Part shown: piece by piece, positions 37,218 through 51,704 of the stretch | Layout: each line of letters begins with the position of its first letter | How positions within the stretch are numbered: position 1 is the stretch's first letter | Assembly: GCA_029216955.1 (NCBI GenBank) | Contig: JANAVB010029819.1 | Location: 37,780,488 to 37,844,487, forward strand | Reading direction: 5' to 3' | DNA from: Iris pallida | Taxonomy: Eukaryota > Streptophyta > Magnoliopsida > Asparagales > Iridaceae | DNA length: 64,000 bases | The notes under the pieces: generated by a model | The model's input: the letters and a program-made list of their open reading frames with translations, nothing else | Databases searched by the model: none | What the model was told of the DNA's origin: nothing | Program-made: the position numbers and the translations under genes

Positions 37218-38043
37218 GTGTGTGTATTAATATACAAATATGTATTAAATATACGTGTATGTTTATAAATATAAATATACGTATAAGGGGGTATATATAG
37301 TATATATGTATGTGTGTAAACGTATATATATACGTAAGTATTTATGTGTATACGTATAATTATATATGTATTGGTGTATACATATAAATATATATGTAAT
37401 AAGAAAAATAAAAAGAGAAATAAAAAGAAAAGAATTAGAAGGAATAGCAGTACTACTCTCACCCGAGCTCTTCCCAGCAGTAATTCCCCCTCGGCCCAAG
37501 GACAGACCCCCCCACGCAAGTCCCAAACCGAAGAGGCTGCTATATACGTATATATATAGAGTTCGATCGTGAAACTCCAACCCTAAGAAATTCGACATGC
37601 CGCCACCTCTTCTGGTCGATCCCACGCCGACCAACATCCCTCTGCAGCCTTTCCACCGCTCCCCGCCTGCCTCCGAGCGTGCGCCGCCGCACGCGGGTGC
37701 CTTGCCATCTACCATCGAGCTTCCGTGTGCCTGCACCTCTTGTGGCGCAACTCCTTCGCTCCAGCGCTCCGTCGTCGAGATGCTTGAGACCGCAGTGCCT
37801 CCTCCTTTTTTCCCGTGCGCCACCCTCCGTCGTGCCGAGGGCTTCCCAGAGCCGCTGCCGACGCAAGGCGCCGCGGGTCGACGCCACCAACAGGATTGCC
37901 CCAACCGTCGTCGTGGCGGGGACAGCAGCGCCGTGTGCTCCATCCGCCGCGGCGCCGCCGTGCAAAGGCGCAGCTGCGCTCGACCGGGCTATGCGCTTTT
38001 CCTCCGGCGACCTAATTCCCAGAGCAGCGCCGAGCAATCTCTG

Positions 38044-39788
38044 GTGAGTTTCTGAAACCTTCTCACTCTCTCTTGCTCGTTGTAGAGAGAAGTCCCTCTT
38101 CTCTACAACAGAGAACACACATACTTGTGTGTTCGTTTGTTTCCTTCCCCCGGTTTTGTAAGCCTGGGTTTTACTTTGTTTTAAGTGGTTTCAATTTGGT
38201 TAGTTGATTTGGGCCATTGGCCGGGCCTTGATAGCTCTGGGCTAAATTTTTATAGACAAAAAGAAAGAAAAACATTTGAACCTTGGCCTCTAGATTACAG
38301 ACCTAATAGCTTTATTATCCATTGATTATTATTGGAATTATGGTTGTTATGTATATATTAATTACTATTATAATTACTACTGGCTTTTAATAGTTGTTCG
38401 TATAAATATATTAGTGTATTTATGGTAACTCAAATGTGTTTTTAACGCAAATATTATTATTTGTTTATAAGGATTAAATGATATTATGGGCCTTTATGCA
38501 CATAAATAATTTTGAGATAGATAAGTCTCTTGGGATTTTTATAGTATCTCTAAGTTGTCCAAATAGAAGAAAAATATTTATTCCAAATTACTATCTAGCT
38601 CAATATAATTACTAGACTTTATTCTATAATTCTACATAGCTATAAATAATTTCCTAGTACAAATATTTTTGACTATGAAATACATTATTAATCCAATTTC
38701 TTTTATTAAAATAGTCAATTTGACCATGACTAATGATACTCCTTATTTTCTTGGGAATCTGAACATCTACATATCGACCCTAGGCTAATCGGACTATCAT
38801 GGACTCAACGGACGATTCGGTACACGGCCCGCCGAAATTCAACTTTGGACATACGGTTGGGTTCGTATCGGAAAATTGGATCTGTAGACATGTAATTTGA
38901 CGACTTTAGAGACCGTTGACTCTGGCACGCTTTTTGGTGCAAAGCGGGTCCAACGGCGGACACCGTTTTGACCCGAAATTATCGAGTTGCCCCTGTGTCC
39001 AGAATTGGACTTAAGGACAGGCAATCCTAGCTAATTGGACTATTCTGAGATCGTTGGTATTTTTTATTTCAGCTTCCGGGGACTGTTGTACGGGTTTTGA
39101 CTTTTGGGGCTCATTGAGTAGTTCAGATTGTCGGTTTCACCAGCAAAGGACCACAGGCGAGTACAGTTTATTGTTTGCATTTCGATATTGATCGTTACTA
39201 TATTTCATTGATTAGTCATTGGTTATGTGATTTTTATACTCTATTATAAATTGTTGAGTCGGGAATGAGAAGTACCAAGGATGTGTGATCCGACCGTAGA
39301 CCGTGTTTATTTTCATGCAGTAGACCTCGTAGACATTATTTATTTTCTGCAAGTAGACCTCGTAGACATTGTTTATTTTTTGCAAGTAGACCTCGTAGAC
39401 ATTGTTTATTTTCTGCAAGTAGACCTCGTAGACATTGTTTATTTTCTGCAAGTAGACCTCGTAGACATTGTTTATTTTCTGCAAGTAGACCTCGTAGACA
39501 TTGTTTAATTTCTGCAAGTAGACCTCGTAGACATTGTTTAATTTCTGCAAGTAGACCTCGTAGACCGTACGGTGTAGCACCCCAGACCGATCACATGTCA
39601 AAGGTACTTCTAACAGTTGGGGAAAGTATTTTGTGTCTATTTATTTACTATTGGTTTTCCGTATTTCCTGTTTATTTTCAAACTCATGATTGATGTCTAA
39701 CGATTGTTTATAGTCATTTTCTTTATTTGAAATTGCATTCAGTTAATTGTGCTCGTTCCATTCCTGACTGGAAACCAACATTTTTTAG
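38044..39788 (+). other. Intron-like segment in the D 5' LTR
   Basis: Strong donor-like CTCTG|GTGAGTTTC (GT at 38044) ends the GC-rich block; CTGAC (39764-39768) lies 19 nt before TTTTTTAG (AG 39787-39788). The 3' LTR keeps both ends (48282-50026) at exactly the same length, 1,745 nt. The frame open before the donor (RAAPSNLW) would continue after the acceptor as LAVDSLSMGDTGVL to TAG 39856. This is a prediction from sequence only. Confidence 0.45.
39320..39567. repeat. 33-bp tandem repeat, D 5' LTR (about 8 units)
   Basis: Units begin GTAGACCTCGTAGAC at 39320 and every 33 bp to 39551. The unit is a multiple of three, so it yields open frames on both strands (VDLVDIVYFLQ and NVYEVYLQKIN); these are by-products of the repeat. 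Confidence 0.97.
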
Positions 39789-40076
39789 GTTAGCCGTGGA
39801 TTCACTTAGCATGGGAGATACGGGGGTACTTGCAGACAAAAGCCTAGAGACTAGCTAGATAGTGGACTTGTAGTCATTCAAATATTTGTACAAGTTTATA
39901 TTTTTCTGCAAATGTAAAACTTGTGATCATTGTAAGTTAAATTAATTATGTGAATGAGCATTATTTGTAATTTTGATCTTCATGGCCGTGACAGCGTTCT
40001 ACCGCCGACACTGCGGCGTAGGCTGGCTTGGACACATCTCGTATCTGTTTAAAAAAAACGGGTGCGGGTCGTAACA

Positions 40077-41977
40077 AGTTTTTGTGGTGGCCCATGCAGG
40101 TCCGTCTTCGAAAATCACGCAAACTCGTGATGGTACTTAAGTTAGTTGTACTATTACGAGCCTGCGACTAGAACATGCTCATTCACGAACAAGGATTAAT
40201 TTAATTTAAGAGAATGGCTATGACTAGGAGTCCCTTATACAAAATTTACCGATGGGTAGTCTAGGCTATGCAATTTAGATGAGGAATTATTAATTTTGAT
40301 AGTTTGTCAATCCCCATAGGTATACGACTACCTTTTGATATGATGACATGATCCAATGTGGATAGATTATTCACTTGGTGATACAGGACTTTCTAGAATT
40401 AATAGTTTAACCTTGATAAATGATGCAATTCCTTCTCCTTGCCCCTTTAGATATCATCCTCACATCTTAGTCCGAATTGCCTCCTCAGTCCCTATTTTGC
40501 CCTAAGGATTACTATTTTATATAATTTCTGATTAGATTATCCATATACGGACCTCGAGTTAGTTTCGGTTCAAGTTTTTCCCCAATGTTTGAATATAATG
40601 GAATAGTTAGGATGTTGTATTTCTTTGTCCTCAGATATTTCCTTCCTGTGCAACCTCTTATTTTAAAGATTGTGACTGATAGGACAAATATTTATGCCTT
40701 ATTACATAGTCGACTTGTTTGAACCCCTAGAAGCCCAGGAATTTTACAGATATAGTTAAAGGAATGATGGTTGACTCATAATGGCAGGACAGCAGCGCAC
40801 TGTCGCCATTTAATTGAATTTTGGAGACTATGGGTACACTGCAGCCAGCAGCGCACTGGCGAGACACAACCCCTAAAGGCGAAATTAGTTTAAGAAAATA
40901 TAGGTGATGGGCTATTGCCAAAACTATGGCTAGTGGTCCTCTCTTGATCGTAGATACCCTTGAGACAATATTAGATAGAGTTAAGAAGTGTTCGATTTTG
41001 TATCATGTTGAGTTACGAAACCAAGGGTTTACTACAGCCAGAGTATACGGGCGAGGCGTAATCCACGATGAAATGACTTCAGACGTGATTACAAGTTTAG
41101 GGTACTATAAAGGATAGGACCGTGCCCTGTATGTTCCATAAGACCCAAAGCCAATACCAGTAGAAGTTCTGCAAGTTGGGTAGCAAGTCTCCCAATCCGG
41201 TATCCCGTGGTCCTTGTAATCTATTGACGAGATAATTGACTGGCACTAATAGGTTTACCTAGAATACAGAAGTTAGAGGTCATAACCCATTAGTCGACCA
41301 AGTCCTTGTGGATAAGAAGATAGTAGGAAGACTGTATAAGCAAGAACACCAGGTAAATTTTGATTCTCTCTAAACTCGAACTACTTGTGCCTCTTTTCAA
41401 AAATCTCGCGTACTTGTACCTTGACTACCTTGACCAACGCTGCTGTTACAGCTTAGTTTTGCAAGCTCAATCTATTCTCGAGCTTGATTCGAGGCATATG
41501 TTTAGTGGGGACGCCTGCTAACATATTGTCTAATCAGAATCAGTGTATTATGGTCTGATCAACCATGATGCATTTGGTTCGCACTTTATTTAATTACCCT
41601 ACGTGGATTGAGATGTAGATGTCTCTAAGATTTCATCCGCGACTGCATTGACAATTCCTCTTGAATTATATGTTCGCCCTTGAATCACGAAATTGTATTC
41701 AGTAACATCTCCTTTGAATTCTTTATTGTTTTTGTCTTTCACCGATTTGGAAAGACGAAAACTCGTGATTGGTAGAGAGATACAGAGTATTCCCATGGCT
41801 ATGTTGGTTGTATATACAAGTGTAGCTGCCATCGGCTAGCCATGTGACTAGAACCTTGCCTTGAGTTACTCATTTTCTCTCGACCCTCAAACTACTATTG
41901 GGACTTTCAAACCATCTGAATTCGAAAATGATTAGGGTTTTACCCTTAGTCGACTGCCAACCTAGGAGACTACCACT
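40077..41977 (+). other. D internal region, left part
   Basis: Non-coding. The primer-site candidate TGGTGGCCCATGCAG is at 40085-40099. Two hairpins with the same loop CAGCGCA lie at 40788-40804 (GACAG/CTGTC) and 40844-40860 (GCCAG/CTGGC). No recognisable gag or pol. Confidence 0.6.
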
Positions 41978-42000
41978 CACTACAAGAAAAAGTATATTTT

Positions 42001-42370
42001 ACGGCAACATAAAATGTTGCCATATAACATAGTCATAATACGGCAACATTAATTTTGCCTTAATACACAAGTTTGTTTATGGCAACAAATAATGTTGCCT
42101 ATAATGGTCACACTTTATATGGCAATAAGGACACATGTCATATTTAATGAAAGCATTTATGGCAACAATAACGCGTGTCATATTTGATCGCTATATATTA
42201 TGGCAAGCTGGATTTGTGACATAATATATTACGATCAAATATGGCAATATTTTACATTGCCATAGAATAATTAGTTTATGGAAAAAATGTTGCCCCAAAA
42301 TATGTAATATATTTTCCCTCCATGAACAAAATAAATATGGCAATATTTTATTTGTTTACTTATGGAAACT
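42001..42370. repeat. E left subterminal repeats
   Basis: About a dozen copies of ATGGCAA(C/T) and complement TTGCC(A/T)T, often as inverted pairs such as CGGCAACATAAAATGTTGCC. These are candidate binding sites for a TNPA-type protein. Confidence 0.85.
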
Positions 42371-42439
42371 TTTTGTGGTTTAATGAGAATAAAAAAAATT
42401 CGTGTCTATACATAAGATTGGCGGGAACATAAAAAGTTA

Positions 42440-42810
42440 AAATATTTTCCCTCCTTTATTATTTTGCCAAATCCTAATTCCTATTCTCTCTCAATCTAGG
42501 TCTCTCTTTAAACTTTGGTTCTCTTTATCCCTTCAACCTAGATCTCTCTTCCCCTTCTTCAACCTAGGTATTTCTTTAACCTCTATTTCTATTTTGTTTT
42601 TTTTTGTTTCTTTCATTTGTGGATTTCATTTGAGAACGAGAAGTTTTGGATTTTGGGTTCTGAGCGCCTCTAGTAGAAGGTCTTTGGTGCCATCGAGTCC
42701 GAGTGATCGACGACTAATCGGTATGGATATTTATTTAAAATGTTGCTTTATTTTGTGTTCTAATTTTTGGTTAATAAATACGTTTGATCAAATTGTGAAA
42801 TTTTTCTCCA
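42440..42810 (+). other. Possible captured 5'-UTR-like segment in E
   Basis: A CT-rich stretch with three near-repeats of TCAACCTAGGTCTCTCTT precedes a short frame (42594-42720) ending in SLVPSSPSDRRLIG. The composition resembles a plant gene leader, and CACTA elements are known to pick up gene fragments. No identity can be given. Confidence 0.3.
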
Positions 42811-43109
42811 ACTAAATTACTCCGGAACACACGATGAAATTTTTTTTCTTAGTTTTCTACATTACTCATGGACCCTGAACCTTCAAACCTTCTATTATCA
42901 CTTCTTCTAAAATGATTCAGAGGAAATAAGATTTGATAAATTTTTTGATAATGAGTTTGTAAATATTTTTCAAAATATTAGTTAGGTTTGTTTTTGACTT
43001 GATTATCATCCTAATAGTTCTACAATATATTATTGAATATTTTACCATGTATCCATGAAGAAAAAATAAATCTTTTCTTTGTTTAGGATTCAATTCACTA
43101 GAATCAGAA

Positions 43110-43490
43110 TATTCTTTTAATTATCTATGAAAGGTTAAGATTTTTTTTACAGCCATATATGAAAGGTTGAGAACCATATATGCATATAATATTCTTTTAA
43201 TTATCTATGAAAGATTTTTTTAGAGCCATCTTTGGAAGGTTGAGAACCATATATCCATAAAATATTATTTTAATTATCTATGGAAGATTTTTTTTACAGC
43301 CACCTGTGGAAGGTTGAGAACCATATATGCATGTAATATTATTTTAATTATCTATGGAAGATTGTTTTAGAACCATTTATGGAAGGTTGAGAAGCATATA
43401 TGCTCATAATATTCTTTTAATTAATCTATGGAAGATTTTTTTTATGACCATCTATGGAAGTTTGAGAACCATATATGCATGCATGAGAAT
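43110..43490. repeat. Tandem repeat of 73-75 bp in E, about five units
   Basis: The landmark GGTTGAGAACCATATATGC or a close variant occurs at 43165, 43238, 43312, 43385 and 43460. Each unit also carries TTTTAATTATCTATGGAAGA. Confidence 0.9.
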
Positions 43491-43745
43491 AAACTTAAAA
43501 ATATTTATAATGATGAAATTGTACATATTTCTCAAACATATTTATATAAATGTGAGGTTGTCATTGCAAATAGAACAGTTTTAGGCCAATGAACGAGTTT
43601 GGTTGTAAATAGATTATTTCTATTACTTTTTTATCTTTAAAATAAAATATTTATACAAGTTTCATCTGTTATAACCATTCATATATAACAAATGAAGCAT
43701 AGGAATTTGCACTACCTTAAAATATAATTTTTTTATTAACATTTT

Positions 43746-43988
43746 TTGGTCTATAGGCTAATTTTATTGTCTATCCATACCAGGGTATATAAAGATTGTA
43801 TAGCTGTGAATTGGCGCACCACAACTGTCAAAGAAATCTTTGCAAACATGTTATATATATGGAGGGAACAAGGAGGCAAAAAATTTAAGTTTAAGTTGGG
43901 GGTGTCAAGTACCTATTTGAATTTTGAACCTCATATAAAAGAGGAATTGTGCCTCATAATGTTGGATATGATAAGTATGGATTCCTAG
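43746..43988 (+). CDS. Unidentified 80-codon reading frame in E
   Basis: I do not recognise this product. After an unremarkable start it reads WRTTTVKEIFANMLYIWREQ, then a Lys/Phe stretch and an acidic end (KEELCLIMLDMISMDS). It lies between the 74-bp array and the right subterminal zone. It could be an exon fragment of a captured gene or chance. No CDS neighbours, no clear start context. Confidence 0.2.
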   Translation: MVYRLILLSIHTRVYKDCIAVNWRTTTVKEIFANMLYIWREQGGKKFKFKLGVSSTYLNFEPHIKEELCLIMLDMISMDS

Positions 43989-44129
43989 CGTAGTTGGTTT
44001 TATGTAATATTAATGATGTAGTACTGAATCTACCATATTTAATTAGAAGTTATTTTTTATTTGAAGTGTACAAATTGAATTATTATCTATATTTAATATT
44101 TGGTTAATGATCTACTTAAATTTTGGCAA

Positions 44130-44700
44130 TTGAATTTAGTTGATATTTCAAATATTGGCACTATTAATTGTCACATTTTGTCGATCATGGCAATAAATAG
44201 TAAAAATTAATTTTTCAAATATGGAATCCGGCAGTTGCCTTACATTCTCAAACATGACAATAAAGACATGCCTAACGAAGAATTGCCATATGGGATTGCA
44301 ATATATGGCAATATATAATGCCATATAATACTCATAGTTTACGACAACAAAATATTGCCATTAAAATAAATATAATATTTTGCAACATAATCTTGCCATT
44401 TATGGACTGATGATATACGACAATAATATATTGCCATATATTGTTTGAAATTACGGCAACTAAATATTGCCATTAATAATAATCTTTAAAGGCAACAAAA
44501 AAATTTCTTATAAGGCAACAATTAATTGCCGTAAATTAGTTCCCTTATACGGCAATAATTGGAAGATGCTGTAAATAAGCAATACTGACGCAACCTTTTA
44601 CGGCACGCTATGGCAACATCAAATTGTTGCCATATTTGTGTTTTTGTGGCAACAATTTCATTATTAACGGCAGTTTAAGGTTGCCGTATAATGGATTATT
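44130..44700. repeat. E right subterminal repeats
   Basis: Many ATGGCAA / TTGCCAT and CGGCAA / TTGCCG motifs, in both orientations, up to the right terminus. Confidence 0.85.
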
Positions 44701-44713
44701 TCTAGTAGTGACT

Positions 44714-46436
44714 CCTCAAGAAACCAATTGTTGTGAGTCTCTAATTTATTGCTTGAAGCTTGCTTTAACTAGCAACCCTTAAGCCCACACCCCTAGAACT
44801 CTTGGGACAATAGTCGGGCAGGCTTAACACAAATAGAGACTCACGACTCAGTTGTTAGAAATCTTTTCATAGGAGATGTGCCTTAGAGCTGGTTACCCCG
44901 TCGATAACCCTTGTATACTATGGACGAGTAGATCATTATATTTTATCAACCATGTGTCATTGTACACACTCATTTTTCAATTATGGAGGAACAACCCTTG
45001 AATTGACTTATATCTACCGTATTCCATATGTCGTGCCTTAATCTTTATTCACAAGAGTCAAGGTACAATACCCGAACTTTTGGAATTCTTCTAGTCTAAT
45101 TATTCCTAAAACCATATCCTAGTTTCTAAGGTGGGTAGACTATAAGCCTCCTAAAATTTTTGGGATATACGAGAATTTTTGATTGATTAGAATAACTTCC
45201 ATAGGATGGTGATTTAGTACCCTTGGACTCCCACTTTTCATTTAGATCATTTTGTGCCCCCGACCGTGTCATTAATATTCGGAGCACGAGACCAGCTGTT
45301 ACCTTCCAACAAACTTCATAAGCAAGATCTAGACGAGTCCACCTTCATCTAGGTACATCGTGTCCCACTCAAACCCATCCCCTTGTACTCTATTTTTGTG
45401 CTACGACTTTCAGGTTAAAAGGACTAGCTATAAACCTTACCATAGTACCGGTATACTTTCCGACTTCCACTAGAGCCTCAACCTTGACTCAATTCATTCG
45501 ACCCAATATATGGTTGTGATCTACTCGAAGCCCACTACGCACATGCCACTAGTGTGCCACCCAATTGAGGTCTCATGTGCTACTTAAACACAATAGTCAC
45601 CGAAGGAGCATTTTGGACTTTAGAAACTTAGCTAACCAACATGACTAGCAACTAGCTCAACCACTTGGAAGGAACCTATTCTAGGTTACTCTAACTAGTA
45701 GAAACAGTTTATCATTGGAGTCTTGTTCAGTCCATATAGATTGAGATCCAAGATTCATTAAACCAACGAGTGATGTCCAGATAGAGAACCCATTAAGACC
45801 ATGATTTTGATTCCTCAAATTCTGTTCCGTTATGGAACCTTGCTGGAATTACAATTTCGAGAACGAGACTTCTGTATTGTACGGATTGTAGGCCACTCTA
45901 AGTAACGAAGAGTTCTTCGATTTAGCAAGTGACTAGACTAGATTAGTCCAATCTAGCGAATAAGACTATAAGTTCACATACCCTTTCTATCTGTATTATT
46001 GTATATACTCTACCGCTCTTTAAAATTCACAGTTGCTCCCGATTATTCTGCCTTTTCTTCCTGTCCTCCCTACTTCAGAGCGAAGAATAGTCATGCTTAC
46101 TGGAGTTTATCAATATCTTTTAGCTACTTGTGTAGATTTGTTGCCTGTTAAATTTTGGTTTGCCGATAGATAGGAGAGGATTCTAGATGCCATATGCCTG
46201 AATATCTGTTGGCAGGATTGTTAGTCACTAGTAGAAGATTATATGATTCTAATGACATGTGTTTCAAGAGAGTAGTGTGACCAAAGGTGGGTAGAAGTCC
46301 TCGAGGATTCGTAATTACGAAATGACTAGGAGGAGGATATAAATTATTTCGAGGAATTAAATTTGAGAAGATTGTGGTAATAGTGGGTTTATTCTTTACT
46401 TTTATTTTTGAATTTTAAGGAATAGTTATGAGTTAG
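44714..46436 (+). other. D internal region, right part
   Basis: Non-coding, with no protein similarity recognised. It directly continues the left part after removal of E and one act copy. Confidence 0.6.
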
Positions 46437-46473
46437 AATTTCGAGGACGAAATTATTTTAAGGTGGGTAAATT
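46437..46473 (+). promoter_or_regulatory. D inverted repeat and polypurine tract
   Basis: AATTTCGAGGACGAAATT followed by ATTTTAAGGTGGGTAAATT up to the 3' LTR; same layout as B and F, purine run weakened. Confidence 0.7.
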
Positions 46474-50314
<3,841 letters not shown>

Positions 50315-51645
50315 CCAGCGACGGAGCATTGAGGCATGGTACGAGACTTTGTGTACCAACTGACGAACTGAGGAATGAGCTGATGCAAGAAGCGCACCAG
50401 TCGCAGTATTCCATACATCCAGGAGCTAATAAAATGTGTAGGGATATGCGTACTGTTGTCTGGTGGTATGGAATGAAGAAAGACGTATCCAGATTTGTGG
50501 CTAGATGCTTGATTTGTCAACAAGTGAAAGCCAGCAGACAAAGACCAGCAGGACTGTTGCAGCCGCTAGACATCTCGGAGTGGAAATAGGAACACATAAC
50601 GATGGACTTTGTGTCGGGACTGCCTCGATCCCAAGGAGGAAAGGATGCCATTTGGGTTATTGTGGACCGACTAACAAAGTCAGCTCACTTTATCCCCTTC
50701 AAGGTTGGTCTATCTACCGAGAAGTTGGCAGCACTGTGCATGCAGCATATCTACCGGATTCATGGGGTTTCGATAAGTATCGTATCTGACAGAGATACTA
50801 GATTTACCTCTCACTTTTGGAAGAGTTTGCATGACAGTTTGGGAACACAACTGAAGTTCAGCACCATCTATCATCCCCAAGCTGACGGACAATCAGAGAG
50901 AACCATCCAAACGCTAGAAGACATGCTGAGATATTGCGTCTTAGAATTTGGAGGGTCTTGGAAGGACCACTTGTATTTGGTAGAGTTCTCCTACAACAAC
51001 AGCTACCAAGCTAGCATCGGTATGACTCCGTTCGAAGCACTCTATGGACGTCGTTGTCGCACTCCACTTGCTTGGGACGACGTAGGAGAAAGGGTACTGC
51101 TTGGACCTGAGATGGTGACCGATGCAGCAGAGAAAGTAAATATGATTAGAGACAAGCTCAGGATTGCCCAAGACAGACAGAAGCATTGGGCTGATAACAG
51201 TCGTCGACCACTGGAGTTTGAAGCAGGAGATAGTGTCTTTATCAAGATCTTCCCTACTAGAGGAACTATCAGATTTGGCAGAGCAGGAAAGCTGAGTCCC
51301 AGGTACATCGGCCCATTCAAAGTTTTGAGCCGAATTGGAGAAGTAGTGTACCGATTAGCTCTACCAGCTAATCTTGAGGGTGTGCACAATGTCTTCTACG
51401 TTTCACAGCTCAGACGCTACATTCCGGATCCGAGCCATATCTTGGACCATTCGGAGCTGGAGATTGGACCTAGCCTTACAGTGCCAGAGAAGCCAGTGGC
51501 GATTTTAGACAGAGGCGAGAAGAAAACCAGGAACTCTGTGACGCCTATAGTCAGGGTTATGTGGCGACACAATTCCCCAGGCGAGTCTACCTGGGAGCGA
51601 GAAGACGAGATGCAGGAGCAGTATCCGTATCTATTTGAGACCTGA
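50315..51645 (+). pseudogene. B pol, second part: integrase and chromodomain
   Basis: Begins SDGALRHGTRLCVP after the D insertion. Integrase zinc site with HQSQYSIHPG and CLICQQVKA; TAG 50587-50589 breaks the EWKxEHITMDF motif; catalytic core has DFVSGLP, VSDRDTRFTSHFW and HPQADGQSERTIQTLE (D, D, E present). The GPY/F region has LSPRYIGPFKVL. The last about 55 residues (VAILDRGEKKTRN, VRVMWRHNSPGESTWERE) form a chromodomain, which in this group directs integration to heterochromatin. Stop near 51643. Confidence 0.95.
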
Positions 51646-51670
51646 GGTATTTCCTAACCCTATCCTTTAA

Positions 51671-51704
51671 ATTTCGAGGACGAAATTTTCTAAGGAGGGA
51701 AGGT
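51671..51704 (+). promoter_or_regulatory. B inverted repeat and polypurine tract
   Basis: ATTTCGAGGACGAAATTTTC then TAAGGAGGGAAGGT, directly before the 3' LTR. Confidence 0.85.

Larger units (their letters stand above)
36271..40076 (+). repeat. D 5' LTR (3,806 bp)
   Basis: TGTAGCTCCCC to GGGTCGTAACA (a transition from the usual TGACA). Layout: AT-rich start, TA array (37121-37205), TATATATAGAG promoter-like site near 37551, GC-rich block (37450-38050), AT-rich middle, 33-bp array, CTGAC-AG block, hairpin 40000-40022. The GC-rich block is open in several frames on both strands; each LTR lacks one of the two candidate ATGs, so no gene is called. Confidence 0.92.
41978..44710. mobile_element. 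Element E: non-autonomous CACTA transposon (2,733 bp)
   Basis: Left end CACTACAAGAAAAAGTATAT and right end, read inward, CACTACTAGAAATAATCC. The 3-bp duplication act (41975-41977 and 44711-44713) is perfect. Dense subterminal repeats lie at both ends. No transposase was recognised, so mobility would need proteins from another CACTA element. Confidence 0.95.

Noticed and set aside
37263..38118. 192-230 codon minus-strand frames in the D LTR (also 47501-48356)
   Set aside because: GC-rich block open on both strands; no recognisable domain and no support for antisense transcription.
39320..39567. Possible CRISPR array (regular 33-bp spacing)
   Set aside because: Units are contiguous with no unique spacers, in an LTR of a plant retrotransposon.
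39212..39601. 129-codon repeat protein (and 49450-49755)
   Set aside because: Product of the 33-bp tandem array, open on both strands; no start context or conservation beyond the repeat.
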